Assembly (NCBI RefSeq): GCF_002165575.1
Contig: NZ_MXQF01000012.1
Coordinates: 1 to 64,000, forward strand
Length of the DNA: 64,000 bases
Reading direction: 5' to 3'
Origin: Pseudoalteromonas sp. A601
GTDB taxonomy: Bacteria; Pseudomonadota; Gammaproteobacteria; Enterobacterales; Alteromonadaceae
Part shown: positions 46,854 to 56,801 of the stretch, piece after piece
How the letters are laid out: every line of letters starts with the position of its first letter
Position numbering within the stretch: the stretch's first letter is position 1
Program-made: the position numbers and the translations under genes
Notes under the pieces: model-generated
Database searches by the model: none
Told to the model about the DNA's origin: nothing
Seen by the model: only the letters and a program-made list of their open reading frames with translations

Positions 46854-46882
46854 AAAAAACGCACCTAAATGGTGCGTTTTTT
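46854..46882 (+). terminator. Terminator whose stem is also an NtrC-type site
   Basis: AAAAAACGCACC pairs with GGTGCGTTTTTT around TAAAT, a 12-bp stem with a T run, 28 bp past the GGDEF gene. The core at 46861-46875 is GCACCTAAATGGTGC, which fits the NtrC consensus GCAC-N7-GTGC exactly. A weaker GCAC-N7-GTTA lies 30 bp upstream (46831-46845). Both are at enhancer distance from the glnK promoter. Confidence 0.85.
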
Positions 46883-46934
46883 GTTTCTTTATTTTAACTT
46901 TAGGTTTTAACTTATTGTTTTTAAATTATTTTAA

Positions 46935-47339
<405 letters not shown>

Positions 47340-47350
47340 GGGGGCACATT

Positions 47351-48580
47351 ATGGAAAACACAATTGTAGAACTGAAGTTTTCATTAGATACATTTTATTT
47401 TTTAATCTCAGGTATTTTAGTTATGTGGATGGCAGCAGGTTTTGCCATGCTCGAAGCGGGCTTAGTTCGTTCAAAAAATACCACTGAAATTCTAACTAAA
47501 AACGTCGCACTATATGCAATAGCGTGTACGATGTTTTTACTGGTTGGCTACAACATTATGTATGTAGACAACACTGAGGGCGGCTTAGTGCCATCGTTAG
47601 GTGCTTTAATAGGTAGCCAAGCGGCGGATGCTGACCACTCATTAGAGTCAGATTTTTTCTTCCAAGTTGTTTTTGTTGCAACAGCTATGTCGATTGTTTC
47701 AGGTGCTGTTGCTGAACGTATGAAGTTATGGGCATTCCTTGCTTTTGCTATCGTATTAACAGGTTTTATCTACCCAATTGAAGGCTATTGGACTTGGGGT
47801 GGTGGTTTCTTATCTGAAATGGGCTTTGTTGATTTTGCAGGCTCTGCCATCGTTCATGGTACTGGTGCTGCTGCTGCACTTGCTGGTGTATTAATGTTAG
47901 GTGCTCGTAAAGGTAAATACGGTAAAAATGGTGAAATTTACCCAATTCCTGGTTCTAACCTACCTCTTGCTACACTCGGTACATTTATTCTATGGATGGG
48001 TTGGTTTGGTTTTAACGGTGGTTCTCAACTGTTAATTTCTGATGCTGAAAATGCTACAGCTGTAGGTCAAATTTTATTAAATACAAACGCTGCTGCCGCA
48101 ACGGGCGCAATTGCAGCATTATTCGTATGTAAAGTATTGTGGGGTAAAGCAGATTTAACCATGGTACTAAACGGTGCGCTTGCTGGCTTGGTTGTTATCA
48201 CTGCTGATCCGCTATCTCCATCACCTCTTATGGCATGTTTATTAGGTATTCTTGGCGGTTCACTGGTTGTGTTTAGCATCGTAGCACTCGATAAAGTTAA
48301 AATAGATGACCCTGTAGGTGCTATTTCTGTACACGGCGTATGTGGTGCATTAGGTATTATCTTAGTACCAGTATCAAATGCTGATGCGAGCTTTGTGAAT
48401 CAGGTTATCGGCTTAGTATGTATCTTAGCCTTTGTATTTATCGCTTCATTGATTGTATGGGTAATTCTACAAAAAACGATGGGTATCCGTGTAACAGAAG
48501 AAGAAGAACTAAACGGTATGGATCAACACGATTGTGGCATCGATGCTTACCCTGAGTTTGTTTCTGTACGCAGTAACTAA
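47351..48580 (+). CDS. amtB: Ammonium transporter AmtB
   Basis: 409 residues, GGGGG before the ATG, 11 bp after glnK. About eleven membrane helices; the pore histidine pair is His169 (SAIVHGTGA) and His328 (SVHGVCGAL). No cleavable signal peptide is evident; the N-terminus goes straight to helix 1. The cytoplasmic tail (after about 380) is the GlnK docking region. It imports ammonium under nitrogen limitation. Confidence 0.95.
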   Translation: MENTIVELKFSLDTFYFLISGILVMWMAAGFAMLEAGLVRSKNTTEILTKNVALYAIACTMFLLVGYNIMYVDNTEGGLVPSLGALIGSQAADADHSLESDFFFQVVFVATAMSIVSGAVAERMKLWAFLAFAIVLTGFIYPIEGYWTWGGGFLSEMGFVDFAGSAIVHGTGAAAALAGVLMLGARKGKYGKNGEIYPIPGSNLPLATLGTFILWMGWFGFNGGSQLLISDAENATAVGQILLNTNAAAATGAIAALFVCKVLWGKADLTMVLNGALAGLVVITADPLSPSPLMACLLGILGGSLVVFSIVALDKVKIDDPVGAISVHGVCGALGIILVPVSNADASFVNQVIGLVCILAFVFIASLIVWVILQKTMGIRVTEEEELNGMDQHDCGIDAYPEFVSVRSN

Positions 48581-48617
48581 TAACTAAAAATTGTAAATTT
48601 CATTGTGTGTTCAAAGT

Positions 48618-48646
48618 AAAGCCCTAACCTAGGTTAGGGCTTTTTT
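48618..48646 (+). terminator. Terminator of glnK-amtB
   Basis: An 11-bp stem, AAAGCCCTAAC with GTTAGGGCTTT, encloses CTAG and runs into T residues, 38 bp past the amtB stop. Confidence 0.9.
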
Positions 48647-48877
48647 GTGGTTAATTTTTAACGTTGTTAGTATTTATAGAGCACTCATTTAATGAAGTCA
48701 TAATCACCCATAGGTAGTTAAATAATTGTTTTATAGCCAAGTACTGCAGTTAATTTGTTGCTTCGGGTTTCTTGTCTGTGCTTTAGCTGTACACTTATAG
48801 TGTTTTTTACTTAGTGCAATTAGATTTACTCTGCATTGCTCTCAGTAAGTGTGATTAAAACAGCTCAGTGCTCGCGG

Positions 48878-49124
48878 GATCATTATTTTATTAACAACAA
48901 AACTTAGGATCAGATTTTTACTAGCTATAGATCGTAACAGATCAGATTTTTACTAAGGATCTTAGCTGTAGAGCTTACTTTAGTATGAAAAATAGTCAGT
49001 CAAATTGGTTTTTGATTAAATAATCAACATGTTGTAACTGGGACTTAGTACAACGATGATCTCGGATCTGGTTTGGTTAGTATGATCGTGATCTCTCAGC
49101 CAAGAGCTTAGTATGATTTTGATC
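48878..49124. repeat. GATC-dense repeat region upstream of phoB
   Basis: Ten GATC sites (48878, 48908, 48930, 48940, 48958, 49058, 49065, 49084, 49090 and 49121) lie in 247 bp, where about one is expected. GATCAGATTTTTACTA occurs twice (48908 and 48940), 32 bp apart, and TTAGTATGA three times (48980, 49077 and 49108). No DnaA box (TTATNCACA) was found. The rest of the 799-bp gap (48581-49379) holds only the amtB terminator and the phoB pho box. Dam/SeqA-type regulation or decayed repeats are possible. Confidence 0.7.
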
Positions 49125-49310
49125 CAAACATATTAGCTAAACTTTTATGAGCAATTGGCTATAACTGAGCTTTTAGAATGAGGTTGGTAAATAACTAACG
49201 AGTCTTTAATATTGCATTTTTATTAAAAATTCTCGGGGAAATGCACTTTTACGACCCTGTATTAGGTAAATTTGTGTTTTTTTCACCCTCTTTTTACTTT
49301 ACACGTTACA

Positions 49311-49338
49311 CTTTCATAAAACTGTCATACTTAGTCAT
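49311..49338 (+). promoter_or_regulatory. Pho box upstream of phoB
   Basis: CTTTCAT (49311) and CTGTCAT (49322) are 11 bp apart, with a third, weaker TAGTCAT at 49332. This matches the PhoB direct-repeat consensus CTGTCAT-A/T4-CTGTCAT and lies 40-70 bp before the phoB ATG, as expected for autoregulation. Confidence 0.75.
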
Positions 49339-49379
49339 AATAATGAAAACTAGTTCGATAACGAAAGAGATAAATTGGA

Positions 49380-50069
49380 ATGTCACGTAAAGTACTTGTC
49401 GTCGATGACGAAGCACCCATTAGAGAGATGTTGGTTTTTGTATTAGAACAAAATGGTTTTCAAGCAATTGAAGCAGAAGACTATGATTCTGCTATTGCGG
49501 CAATGGTTGAGCCGTATCCTGATATGGTGTTATTGGATTGGATGTTACCGGGCGGTAGCGGTATTCAAATCGCTAAAAAGTTCAAGCAGAGCGAGCACAC
49601 ACGCCAGATCCCGATTATTATGCTGACAGCCCGTGGCGAAGAAGAAGATAAAGTGCGTGGCTTAGAAGTAGGTGCGGATGATTATGTAACGAAACCATTT
49701 TCACCAAAAGAATTAATGGCCCGAATTAAAGCCGTTATCCGTCGTGTTTCCCCGACTTCATTAGAAGAAGCTATTGAAGTACATGGTTTACGTCTAGACC
49801 CCATTTCTCATCGTGTAACCTCTGAGGGGAGCGAATTAGATATGGGGCCTACTGAGTTTAGATTGCTGCATTTCTTTATGACTCATCCTGAACGAGTTTA
49901 TAGCCGTGAACAGTTGCTTGATAACGTGTGGGGAACGAATGTCTATGTTGAAGATAGAACCGTAGATGTACATATTCGTCGATTACGCAAAGCTATTGCG
50001 CCTCTAGGTCATGACCGTTTAGTACAAACAGTGCGTGGTGCAGGGTATCGTTTTTCCAGTAAATTATAG
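49380..50069 (+). CDS. phoB: Phosphate regulon response regulator PhoB
   Basis: 229 residues. Receiver pocket VVDDE, phospho-acceptor Asp53 ([11 protein letters not shown]), switch residues in [13 protein letters not shown] and [13 protein letters not shown], and an OmpR-type winged helix ending [13 protein letters not shown]. The helix region [15 protein letters not shown] is typical of PhoB. phoR follows after 67 bp. It activates phosphate-starvation genes. Confidence 0.96.
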   Translation: MSRKVLVVDDEAPIREMLVFVLEQNGFQAIEAEDYDSAIAAMVEPYPDMVLLDWMLPGGSGIQIAKKFKQSEHTRQIPIIMLTARGEEEDKVRGLEVGADDYVTKPFSPKELMARIKAVIRRVSPTSLEEAIEVHGLRLDPISHRVTSEGSELDMGPTEFRLLHFFMTHPERVYSREQLLDNVWGTNVYVEDRTVDVHIRRLRKAIAPLGHDRLVQTVRGAGYRFSSKL

Positions 50070-50136
50070 TTTTATAAAACGACAGGCTAATTATTACATT
50101 GGCTTAAATTTACTTTCTCTAAGGTAAAGTGAGTGT

Positions 50137-51432
50137 ATGTACCGAGTTGTTAATAAGCAGGCGTTAGCGAAGCGCTTGCTTATCTATTTTCTTCCTTTGT
50201 TATTGATTGGCGTGCTTGTTGGCGCGCCATTTTTGCTTTTATTTTTAGGCTCCTTTTCACTGCTTGTTTGGCATTACCATCAACTTTATAGACTCAGTGA
50301 TTGGCTGCTTAACCAGCGTAGCTTTAACCCGCCTGAGGGCGAGGGGGCCTGGGAGCAAGTGTTTGAAGGGATCTATCATTTACAACACCGAAATCGTAAA
50401 AAGCGTAATGAATTAGCTGATTTGATCCGTCGCTTTCGCGATGGTGCCGAAGCTGTTCCTGATGCTGTGATAGTCTTGCAACGGGATCTAAGTATTATTT
50501 GGTGTAATCAATTAGCATTAAAAGTACTTGGTTTGCAGTGGCCAACAGATCATGGACAGCGCTTAGATAATTTAATTCGGGATCCGAAATTTGCTAAATA
50601 TATGCATGCTGAAAAATTTGATGAAGCACTTGAGCTTGATAACGGGCATGCAGTGGGGCAAGTGTTAGAGTTTAGAGTTATGCCTTATGCGACTTCGCAA
50701 TTGATGGTCGTTGTTCGTGATGTGACTCGATTAAAGCAACTTGAACAAATGCGTAAAGACTTTGTCGCGAATGTATCTCATGAGCTTCGCACGCCTTTAA
50801 CCGTCGTAACAGGTTATTTAGAAATGTTTGATGGCGATATGATGCCGCCACCTGCAATGTGGAATAAAGCACAAACAACCATGCTTGAGCAATGTAAACG
50901 TATGGATAGCTTAGTTAATCAATTATTGTCACTTTCTCGTATTGAAGGCTCAAGACGCCAAGAGGGGGATAAAGCGGTAAATGTACCTCAGCTACTCACT
51001 TATATTGGTACAGAAGCACAATCTTTAAACCAAGATAAAGAACATGAATTAATATTTGATATTGACTCCAGTTTAGATATCAAAGGCGCGGAAGAAGAAC
51101 TGCGAAGCGCTTTTTCTAACTTGGTGTTTAATGCTATTCATTACACTAAACCTGGCGGTAAGATCATTGTTAGTTGGCAAGTTAAAGATAAGCAAGCACA
51201 TTTTTCAGTCGTCGATAATGGTGATGGCATAGCCCCTGAGCATATTAACCGTCTAACAGAGCGTTTTTATCGAGTTGATAAAGCTCGTAGCAGAACAACG
51301 GGTGGCTCAGGGCTGGGGTTAGCAATAACCAAACATGTGCTGACTCGACATGACAGCCAATTAAAAATAAAAAGTAAGTTAGGTGAAGGCTCGTGTTTTT
51401 CATTTTCTTTTGGTAAAGACAAAATAGTATGA
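50137..51432 (+). CDS. phoR: Phosphate regulon sensor kinase PhoR
   Basis: 431 residues. Two close membrane helices near the N-terminus (about 13-45) with almost no periplasmic part, a charged linker, a PAS domain (about 100-200), then HisKA ANVSHELRTPLTVV with phospho-acceptor His215 and ATPase boxes NLVFNAIHYT, DNGDGIAPEH and GSGLGLAITKHVL. The short periplasmic part is the PhoR hallmark: input comes from the Pst transporter through PhoU, neither of which is in the window apart from the binding protein. Confidence 0.96.
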   Translation: MYRVVNKQALAKRLLIYFLPLLLIGVLVGAPFLLLFLGSFSLLVWHYHQLYRLSDWLLNQRSFNPPEGEGAWEQVFEGIYHLQHRNRKKRNELADLIRRFRDGAEAVPDAVIVLQRDLSIIWCNQLALKVLGLQWPTDHGQRLDNLIRDPKFAKYMHAEKFDEALELDNGHAVGQVLEFRVMPYATSQLMVVVRDVTRLKQLEQMRKDFVANVSHELRTPLTVVTGYLEMFDGDMMPPPAMWNKAQTTMLEQCKRMDSLVNQLLSLSRIEGSRRQEGDKAVNVPQLLTYIGTEAQSLNQDKEHELIFDIDSSLDIKGAEEELRSAFSNLVFNAIHYTKPGGKIIVSWQVKDKQAHFSVVDNGDGIAPEHINRLTERFYRVDKARSRTTGGSGLGLAITKHVLTRHDSQLKIKSKLGEGSCFSFSFGKDKIV

Positions 51433-51455
51433 ACACAAAGTTCAGATTTAGTGCA

Positions 51456-51473
51456 AAGTCATAAAAGTGTAAT
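51456..51473 (+). promoter_or_regulatory. Candidate pho box upstream of the PstS-like gene
   Basis: AAGTCATAAAAGTGTAAT agrees with CTGTCATAAATCTGTCAT at 13 of 18 positions and has the right 11-bp repeat spacing. It lies 83 bp before the ATG, just after phoR. A further TTGTCAT is at about 51489. Confidence 0.6.
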
Positions 51474-51555
51474 GTTTGAGTAATCTAATTGTCATTTAGT
51501 GTCTTTACAGTGGTGCACAGTTAGGAAATGGGACGAACAAATCGGAGTAACCCCT

Positions 51556-52524
51556 ATGAAATTTAAAAGTTTAGTTGCCGCAATGGGTGTGGCTGTTACA
51601 ACATTGGTATCTGCACAGGCTTTAGCTGTAGATTCAGCACTTCCAGAATATCAAAAGACCAGCGGGATTTCAGGTAACTTCTCATCAGTGGGCTCTGATA
51701 CTCTGGCCAATATGATGACGTTTTGGGCTGAAGAGTACAAACGTATTTACCCAAATGTAAATATTCAAATTCAAGCCGCTGGCTCTTCAACTGCGCCACC
51801 TGCGCTAACTGAAGGCACTGCAAATTTCGGCCCTATGAGCCGTAAAATGAAATCAAAAGAAATCGAAGCGTTTGAAAAACGTTATGGTTATAAACCAACT
51901 GAAGTACGTGTTGCAATCGATGCATTAGCTGTATTTGTACACAAAGATAACCCTATTAAAGGCCTACGTATTGACGAAGTAGATGCAATTTTTTCTTCTA
52001 CTCGTAAATGTGGCGCGTCTGCTGAAGTAACTCGCTGGAGTGATGTTGGCTTAACAGGTGATTGGGCTGCTAAAGATATTCAGCTTTATGGACGTAACTC
52101 GGTATCAGGTACGTATGGTTACTTCAAGAAAATGGCTCTGTGTAAAGGCGATTTTCGTAACAACGTAAATGAGCAGCCTGGTTCAGCTTCTGTTGTTCAA
52201 TCAATTTCATCATCTGTAAATGCAATTGGTTACTCAGGTATTGGTTATATCACTTCTGGTGTTCGCACTGTGCCGCTGGCAAAGAAAGGTGATAACTTTG
52301 TTGATGCCACAATTGATAACGTAGCAAAAGGTAAATATCCGCTATCTCGCTTTTTATATGTTTATATCAATAAACACCCGAACAAACCGCTTTCGCCAAT
52401 TGATGCAGAGTTCTTAAAAATGGTGTTGTCTCTTGATGGGCAAACTATTGTTGAGAAAGATGGTTATGTCCCACTTTCAGCTCAATTAGCAGCGAAAGAA
52501 CTTAAAAAGCTAGGTCTTCTTTAA
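51556..52524 (+). CDS. pstS: PstS-like phosphate-binding protein
   Basis: 322 residues from the ATG at 51556, with GGAG 8 nt upstream; the frame is open for 19 codons before it, without a signal. The signal peptide ends SAQALA. The phosphate-binding elements are [42 protein letters not shown] and the conserved Asp in [15 protein letters not shown]. It has a cysteine pair (CGAS and LCKGD). It delivers phosphate to a Pst ABC transporter, whose other genes are not here; a second pst operon elsewhere is likely. Confidence 0.88.
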   Translation: MKFKSLVAAMGVAVTTLVSAQALAVDSALPEYQKTSGISGNFSSVGSDTLANMMTFWAEEYKRIYPNVNIQIQAAGSSTAPPALTEGTANFGPMSRKMKSKEIEAFEKRYGYKPTEVRVAIDALAVFVHKDNPIKGLRIDEVDAIFSSTRKCGASAEVTRWSDVGLTGDWAAKDIQLYGRNSVSGTYGYFKKMALCKGDFRNNVNEQPGSASVVQSISSSVNAIGYSGIGYITSGVRTVPLAKKGDNFVDATIDNVAKGKYPLSRFLYVYINKHPNKPLSPIDAEFLKMVLSLDGQTIVEKDGYVPLSAQLAAKELKKLGLL

Positions 52525-52556
52525 TAGCTAAACGAATTAAAAAATAGTTTATATAT

Positions 52557-52586
52557 AAAAAACCGCTCAATTTAGAGCGGTTTTTT
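52557..52586. terminator. Bidirectional terminator, pstS and opgH
   Basis: A perfect 12-bp stem, AAAAAACCGCTC with GAGCGGTTTTTT, encloses AATTTA and gives a U tract on both strands, between the convergent pstS-like and opgH genes. Confidence 0.93.
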
Positions 52587-52601
52587 TATAGGTGAAAATA
52601 A

Positions 52602-54578
52602 TTAACTTTTAGCCAGTATTTTCTTCTTAATACGGCGTTGCACACGTTTAACTCTGCCTGTTTTAGCTTGTTTATTAAAGCTTTGAATTGGCATTGAACA
52701 TGGGTATTCCTGTGGTAAAAATGGCTTAGTAAATTTAGCATCTTTATCCGCCGGTAAGCTGATAGTCTGCTCGTGTTCACGTAAAGCTTTTAGAGTATCA
52801 TCTTCAATAGCTTCACTAGGGCAGATAAAAATTCCCATGCGGCGTAGTTTTACGCCTAAACCAATGCTACTAGAATAGCGTACGATAGGTGCCGCGAGTA
52901 TTAAACCAATTAGTATTGGCGATAGCCACCAGAAAAAAGTAGGTGTGTAGTAATAAGCAATACTACCCCATGCAATAGCAACTAAGGTGGCGAATAACGT
53001 ATAACTAATGGCTTCTTTCCAAGGAACCATACGGCCAGATCGTGGTTGCGCATCCCAAGATACTTTCTTACCCAGAAAAACACAGATCACAAAGTAACTA
53101 TGAAATACCATCATTAAAGGCGCAACGATGATCGCGAACACAGTTTCGATCAGCGAGCCTAATATTAGTTTTATAGAACCACCAAACTCTTTATTGCGAT
53201 GGATTAACGTGACGACTAATCCCATTAACTTTGGTAGTAGTAATAATACAATGGTGATAAACAATAATGAATCTATCAACTCTGTTTTAGCTATTTGCCA
53301 GGTCGGAAACAATTGATATGGCTGATTAAAGTAAACATTACTATTAACTGCACGGGTTACAGCATCAATGGTGCTGAGTGCTAGCATAGATAACCAAATT
53401 AATGATGAAATATAAGCCGTTGCACCGAGTAAAAAGTGCAGTTTATTCAACAACTTAATACCTGATGAAGGAAGCAGGCCTAAATGTTGAATATTACCTT
53501 GCACCCAGCGTCTATCGCGAATCGCATAATCTAAAATATTACTTGGCACTTCTTCATAGCTGCCCTGAACATCACTTAATAAAATGACATCCCAACCAGC
53601 ACGGTTCAACAGTGATGCTTCAACAAAATCGTGACTAAGAATTTCACCACCGAAAGGGGCTTTTCCTTCAAGAACAGGTAAGCCACAGCAGTTAATAAAC
53701 GCATCAACTCGAATGATTGCATTGTGGCCCCAGTAGTTGGCTTGATTTGTTTGCCAAAATGCTGAGCCTGTCGCAAGCATTGGGCTATATAAAACTGACG
53801 CAAACTGTAAAAAGCGACCGAAGAATGTTTCCTGCCTAACGGGGATCGGAATAGTCTGGATCAACCCTGAATTTGGGTTGTTGATCATGCTTGTCGTCAG
53901 TTCTAACATACATTGACCTGTCATGATGCTGTCGGCATCAAGCACAATCATATGCTCATACTGGCTACCCCAGCGCTCACAAAAATCGGCAAGATTACCG
54001 ACTTTACGGTGTTTGTTATCAGTGCGGTTACGATAAAATAGTTGCTTAGCCGTATCACCTAAGCGAGCGGTTAAGTCGTGCCATGCTTTTAATTCGTTGC
54101 GAGCAATTTCTTTATTTTGAGTGTCACTTAACAGGTAAAAGTCAAAGTGTTCAAATTGACCCGTTTTTAAAAGCGAGCGTAAGCTCACTTCAAAACCGGC
54201 AATAACACGTTCAGTGTCTTCATTATAAATAGGCATGACCACCGCTGTTTTGGTTTTACTTATCGCGTCGGTATCTATTTGTATTGGCTTTTGACGTTTT
54301 AGTGTTAAAGGATCAATTCTGAAAAGCTGTAAAATAAAGCCCATACAACCACTGCAGAATGCGGTAACAATCCAAGCGAAGGTAATCGAAAATAAGCCAA
54401 GTAATGCATACTCAAGTGGGGTCATGCCGTTTGAATTTAAAATATCAAACATGATCCACATACCGTATGCAGATATAAACAGCGATAAAAAGCTAAATAA
54501 TGCTATTCGTGTTTTTTTCAATGGCATTGCAGCACTGGCTGCTCTTGCCTTATTGGATGTCATTTGGATACCAGACAT
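52602..54578 (-). CDS. opgH: Glucans biosynthesis glucosyltransferase OpgH
   Basis: 658 residues from the ATG at 54578 (GAGG 9 nt upstream; an ATG five codons in is possible). A GT2 domain with the DADS metal motif (MIVLDADSIM), LSHDFVEASLL and RRWVQGN, flanked by several membrane helices. E. coli OpgH is about 847 residues; this one lacks much of the long N-terminal cytoplasmic part. It polymerises beta-1,2-glucan from UDP-glucose and moves it to the periplasm. It overlaps opgG by 29 bp, so translation is coupled. Confidence 0.92.
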   Translation of the reverse strand: MSGIQMTSNKARAASAAMPLKKTRIALFSFLSLFISAYGMWIMFDILNSNGMTPLEYALLGLFSITFAWIVTAFCSGCMGFILQLFRIDPLTLKRQKPIQIDTDAISKTKTAVVMPIYNEDTERVIAGFEVSLRSLLKTGQFEHFDFYLLSDTQNKEIARNELKAWHDLTARLGDTAKQLFYRNRTDNKHRKVGNLADFCERWGSQYEHMIVLDADSIMTGQCMLELTTSMINNPNSGLIQTIPIPVRQETFFGRFLQFASVLYSPMLATGSAFWQTNQANYWGHNAIIRVDAFINCCGLPVLEGKAPFGGEILSHDFVEASLLNRAGWDVILLSDVQGSYEEVPSNILDYAIRDRRWVQGNIQHLGLLPSSGIKLLNKLHFLLGATAYISSLIWLSMLALSTIDAVTRAVNSNVYFNQPYQLFPTWQIAKTELIDSLLFITIVLLLLPKLMGLVVTLIHRNKEFGGSIKLILGSLIETVFAIIVAPLMMVFHSYFVICVFLGKKVSWDAQPRSGRMVPWKEAISYTLFATLVAIAWGSIAYYYTPTFFWWLSPILIGLILAAPIVRYSSSIGLGVKLRRMGIFICPSEAIEDDTLKALREHEQTISLPADKDAKFTKPFLPQEYPCSMPIQSFNKQAKTGRVKRVQRRIKKKILAKS

Positions 54579-56268
54579 AGCTCCATACCTCGCTAATTTC
54601 TTTGTCGCGTAGTTTTAATGATAAGCGCATGTCAACTGGCTTATCTCCTTCTGGCGCGATTTTAAAAGCAACACGCCATCCTTGATTATTGGGTAATTGT
54701 TGAACCGTCTTATCGCTGACGGTACCGCTAGATAGTTCTAAGTTAGCCTGTAAGATTAGATCAGCTGATAACTGATTAATATTTTCGCCTGTGAAATCAA
54801 CGGTAAATTGCCTATGGCTTTTAGGTGGAGGGTTTTGCTCGCCAGGTAACGCAGCACTGCCAATGCGAGTTCGTAATACGCTGGCTTTGCTCTGCTCTGC
54901 GACAGTAGAGTTAAAGGTTTCAAGTGAGTAATTAAAACTCATTGACTCACCCGCTTTAAGCGGTTTTTCTGGCACCCAATAACTAACAATATTATCGTTA
55001 GTTTCAGTATCAGTTGGAATTTCAACTAATTCAACGTGCCCTTTACCCCAATCTCCGATCGGTTTTACCCAAAAACTTGGACGTGCATGATAATGTGCTT
55101 CTGTGTCTAGATAGTTGTTAAACTCGCGGTCTCTTTGAGCTAAGCCAAATCCTTTAGGGTTGGTATAGCTGAACGCAGTAACACTGAGCTGTTGAGGATT
55201 ATTAAGTGCGCGCCAGACCCATTGGTTGTCAGTTGATTGAATTAACAAACCATCTGAGTCATGAACCTCAGGGCGGTAATCATCAAAAAATTTAGTGCTG
55301 TTTTCACCGTGATAAAACATGCTTGTTAGGGGCGCTATTCCTAGTTTTTTAATGTCTTTGCGCGCAAAGATTTTCATTTGGGTATTAATTTCAGTTTGAG
55401 TTGATGGGCTGATCTCAAAGCGATAAGCACCCGCCACAGAAGGACTGTCTAGTAACGCGTAAATTACAATATTAGTATCTTCAGCTTTTGGCTTTACTAA
55501 CCAAAACTCTTTAAAAACAGGAAATTCTTCACCAGAACTAAGCGCTGTATCAATGGCTAAGCCACGTGCCGAAATACCATAAACTTGGTCAGGACCCACT
55601 AAGCGAAAATAAGACGCGCCCTGAAATACTGCAACTTCATCTTTATATTGTGTGTTATTTAAAGGAAAGTGAACACGAAAACCTGCATGACCAAGTTGAG
55701 TATTACCTAGTGCGGCTGTAATTTCTTGCTCTAGAGGTGCAGCTGTGGCGTCATAACGGTAGAAATCAGTTTTAAATGGCACGCTTTTTACATGAGCATC
55801 ACTATTAACCGTATTAATAGTCACGGGGTTTTTATATAAAAAACCTGGGTGGAACAGTTGTACCTCGTATAAGCACTCATCTTTCCAAATTGCTTGCTCT
55901 TGACGAAAACGAATAGCGCGGTAATCTTGGTAGTTGATGCTTTGCAGGGCTTCTATGGCTATGTCTTGCGGTGGAATATACTCATTAGCGGCAAGTTGCT
56001 TTGCCCGCGCAGAAATTACATCAAATAGTTTTTCAGACGACACTGTAAATAGTGTCGGTTGAGTATCGCTTTGTATCTCAGTAACATCAGTTTGTTTTTT
56101 TTCTGTCTTTAGATCTGCTACTTGTTTAGTTGCTACATCCGCTGCCACTTCAGGCTCTGTTGATTCTTGTGCAGCAATAACGTTGCATGCACATACACTA
56201 AGTAATATGCCTACCAAGGTCTTTCTATTCATAGGTAAATGTAAAGCGCGCTGCGTTAGCGTTTTCAT
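54550..56268 (-). CDS. opgG: Glucans biosynthesis protein OpgG
   Basis: 572 residues. The ATG at 56268 is taken because AAAGGAAA stands 6 nt upstream; a start 12 codons in (MNRKTLVG) would make a shorter signal peptide. A Glu/Thr/Lys-rich spacer follows the signal, then the MdoG domain with FDVISARAKQLA, PPQDIAIEALQSINYQDYRA and RPSFWVKPIGDWGKGHVEL. It is a periplasmic enzyme that branches or finishes osmoregulated periplasmic glucans. Confidence 0.93.
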   Translation of the reverse strand: MKTLTQRALHLPMNRKTLVGILLSVCACNVIAAQESTEPEVAADVATKQVADLKTEKKQTDVTEIQSDTQPTLFTVSSEKLFDVISARAKQLAANEYIPPQDIAIEALQSINYQDYRAIRFRQEQAIWKDECLYEVQLFHPGFLYKNPVTINTVNSDAHVKSVPFKTDFYRYDATAAPLEQEITAALGNTQLGHAGFRVHFPLNNTQYKDEVAVFQGASYFRLVGPDQVYGISARGLAIDTALSSGEEFPVFKEFWLVKPKAEDTNIVIYALLDSPSVAGAYRFEISPSTQTEINTQMKIFARKDIKKLGIAPLTSMFYHGENSTKFFDDYRPEVHDSDGLLIQSTDNQWVWRALNNPQQLSVTAFSYTNPKGFGLAQRDREFNNYLDTEAHYHARPSFWVKPIGDWGKGHVELVEIPTDTETNDNIVSYWVPEKPLKAGESMSFNYSLETFNSTVAEQSKASVLRTRIGSAALPGEQNPPPKSHRQFTVDFTGENINQLSADLILQANLELSSGTVSDKTVQQLPNNQGWRVAFKIAPEGDKPVDMRLSLKLRDKEISEVWSYVWYPNDIQ

Positions 56269-56521
56269 TAGGTATTTCCTTTAGCCATTAACTAAATCAG
56301 TAGTGCAAAAAACAAACCTGAATTAAAACCTTTTAATTCAATAGGTTTGATAATTGCATAATTTAAAAAGTGTATTTTATGTACAGAAGTGGGAAGAAAT
56401 TACATCAGATACTATGATGTTTACTTACTGTCATAGGCTAATATTACTAAAGTGAACCTTGCGCTAATATGAATAATGGTTAATTTATGGCATTAAAAGG
56501 GTGGATTATAGAGTTGATAAT

Positions 56522-56551
56522 GAGCTTACGGTGTCTACTACCAGTAAGCTC
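56522..56551 (-). terminator. Hairpin after the panC-linked lipoprotein gene
   Basis: GAGCTTAC and GTAAGCTC form an 8-bp stem with a 14-nt loop, 11 bp past the stop codon. No U tract follows on the minus strand, so it may be a weak terminator or a 3' stabilising stem. The 293-bp gap to opgG holds nothing else I can name. Confidence 0.4.
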
Positions 56552-56561
56552 AATGGAGGTA

Positions 56562-56801
56562 TTACTTTACTGCGCCTAGGGCTTCAGCATTCGCTTTACA
56601 TTGGTTATACGTTTCGATGCATTTAGTGCTGCATACTTTATGAACCATGCCTTCGCCAGTACTTTGCTGTTCACAGTTGGCTTCACATTGATAGTTTTGC
56701 TGAGCACATTGCTGCATCTCTGGGTTTTCAATATGATTTTGACAGCCTGATAACACGCTAAAAATGACAGCTGCACTTGCTAACTTAAATAATAAATTCA
56801 T
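56562..56801 (-). CDS. Small six-cysteine lipoprotein, unknown
   Basis: 79 residues. Lipobox LSGC (lipidated Cys20, Gln at +2). The mature part has six more cysteines at 32, 39, 43, 57, 61 and 68, spaced C-x6-C-x3-C-x13-C-x3-C-x6-C, a mirror-symmetric twin CX3C pattern that would staple a helical hairpin with up to three disulfides. The start overlaps the panC stop by ATGA, so it is translated with panC, though a link to pantothenate is not obvious. I recognise no named family. Confidence 0.75.
   Translation of the reverse strand: MNLLFKLASAAVIFSVLSGCQNHIENPEMQQCAQQNYQCEANCEQQSTGEGMVHKVCSTKCIETYNQCKANAEALGAVK

Noticed and set aside
48878..49124. Chromosomal replication origin
   Set aside because: GATC density is origin-like, but no DnaA boxes, no dnaA, mioC or gidA neighbours and no AT-rich 13-mer set were found.
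56576..56776. 66-residue frame overlapping the six-cysteine lipoprotein
   Set aside because: It is a shifted frame on the same strand without a signal or start context; the lipobox frame is clearly the coding one.
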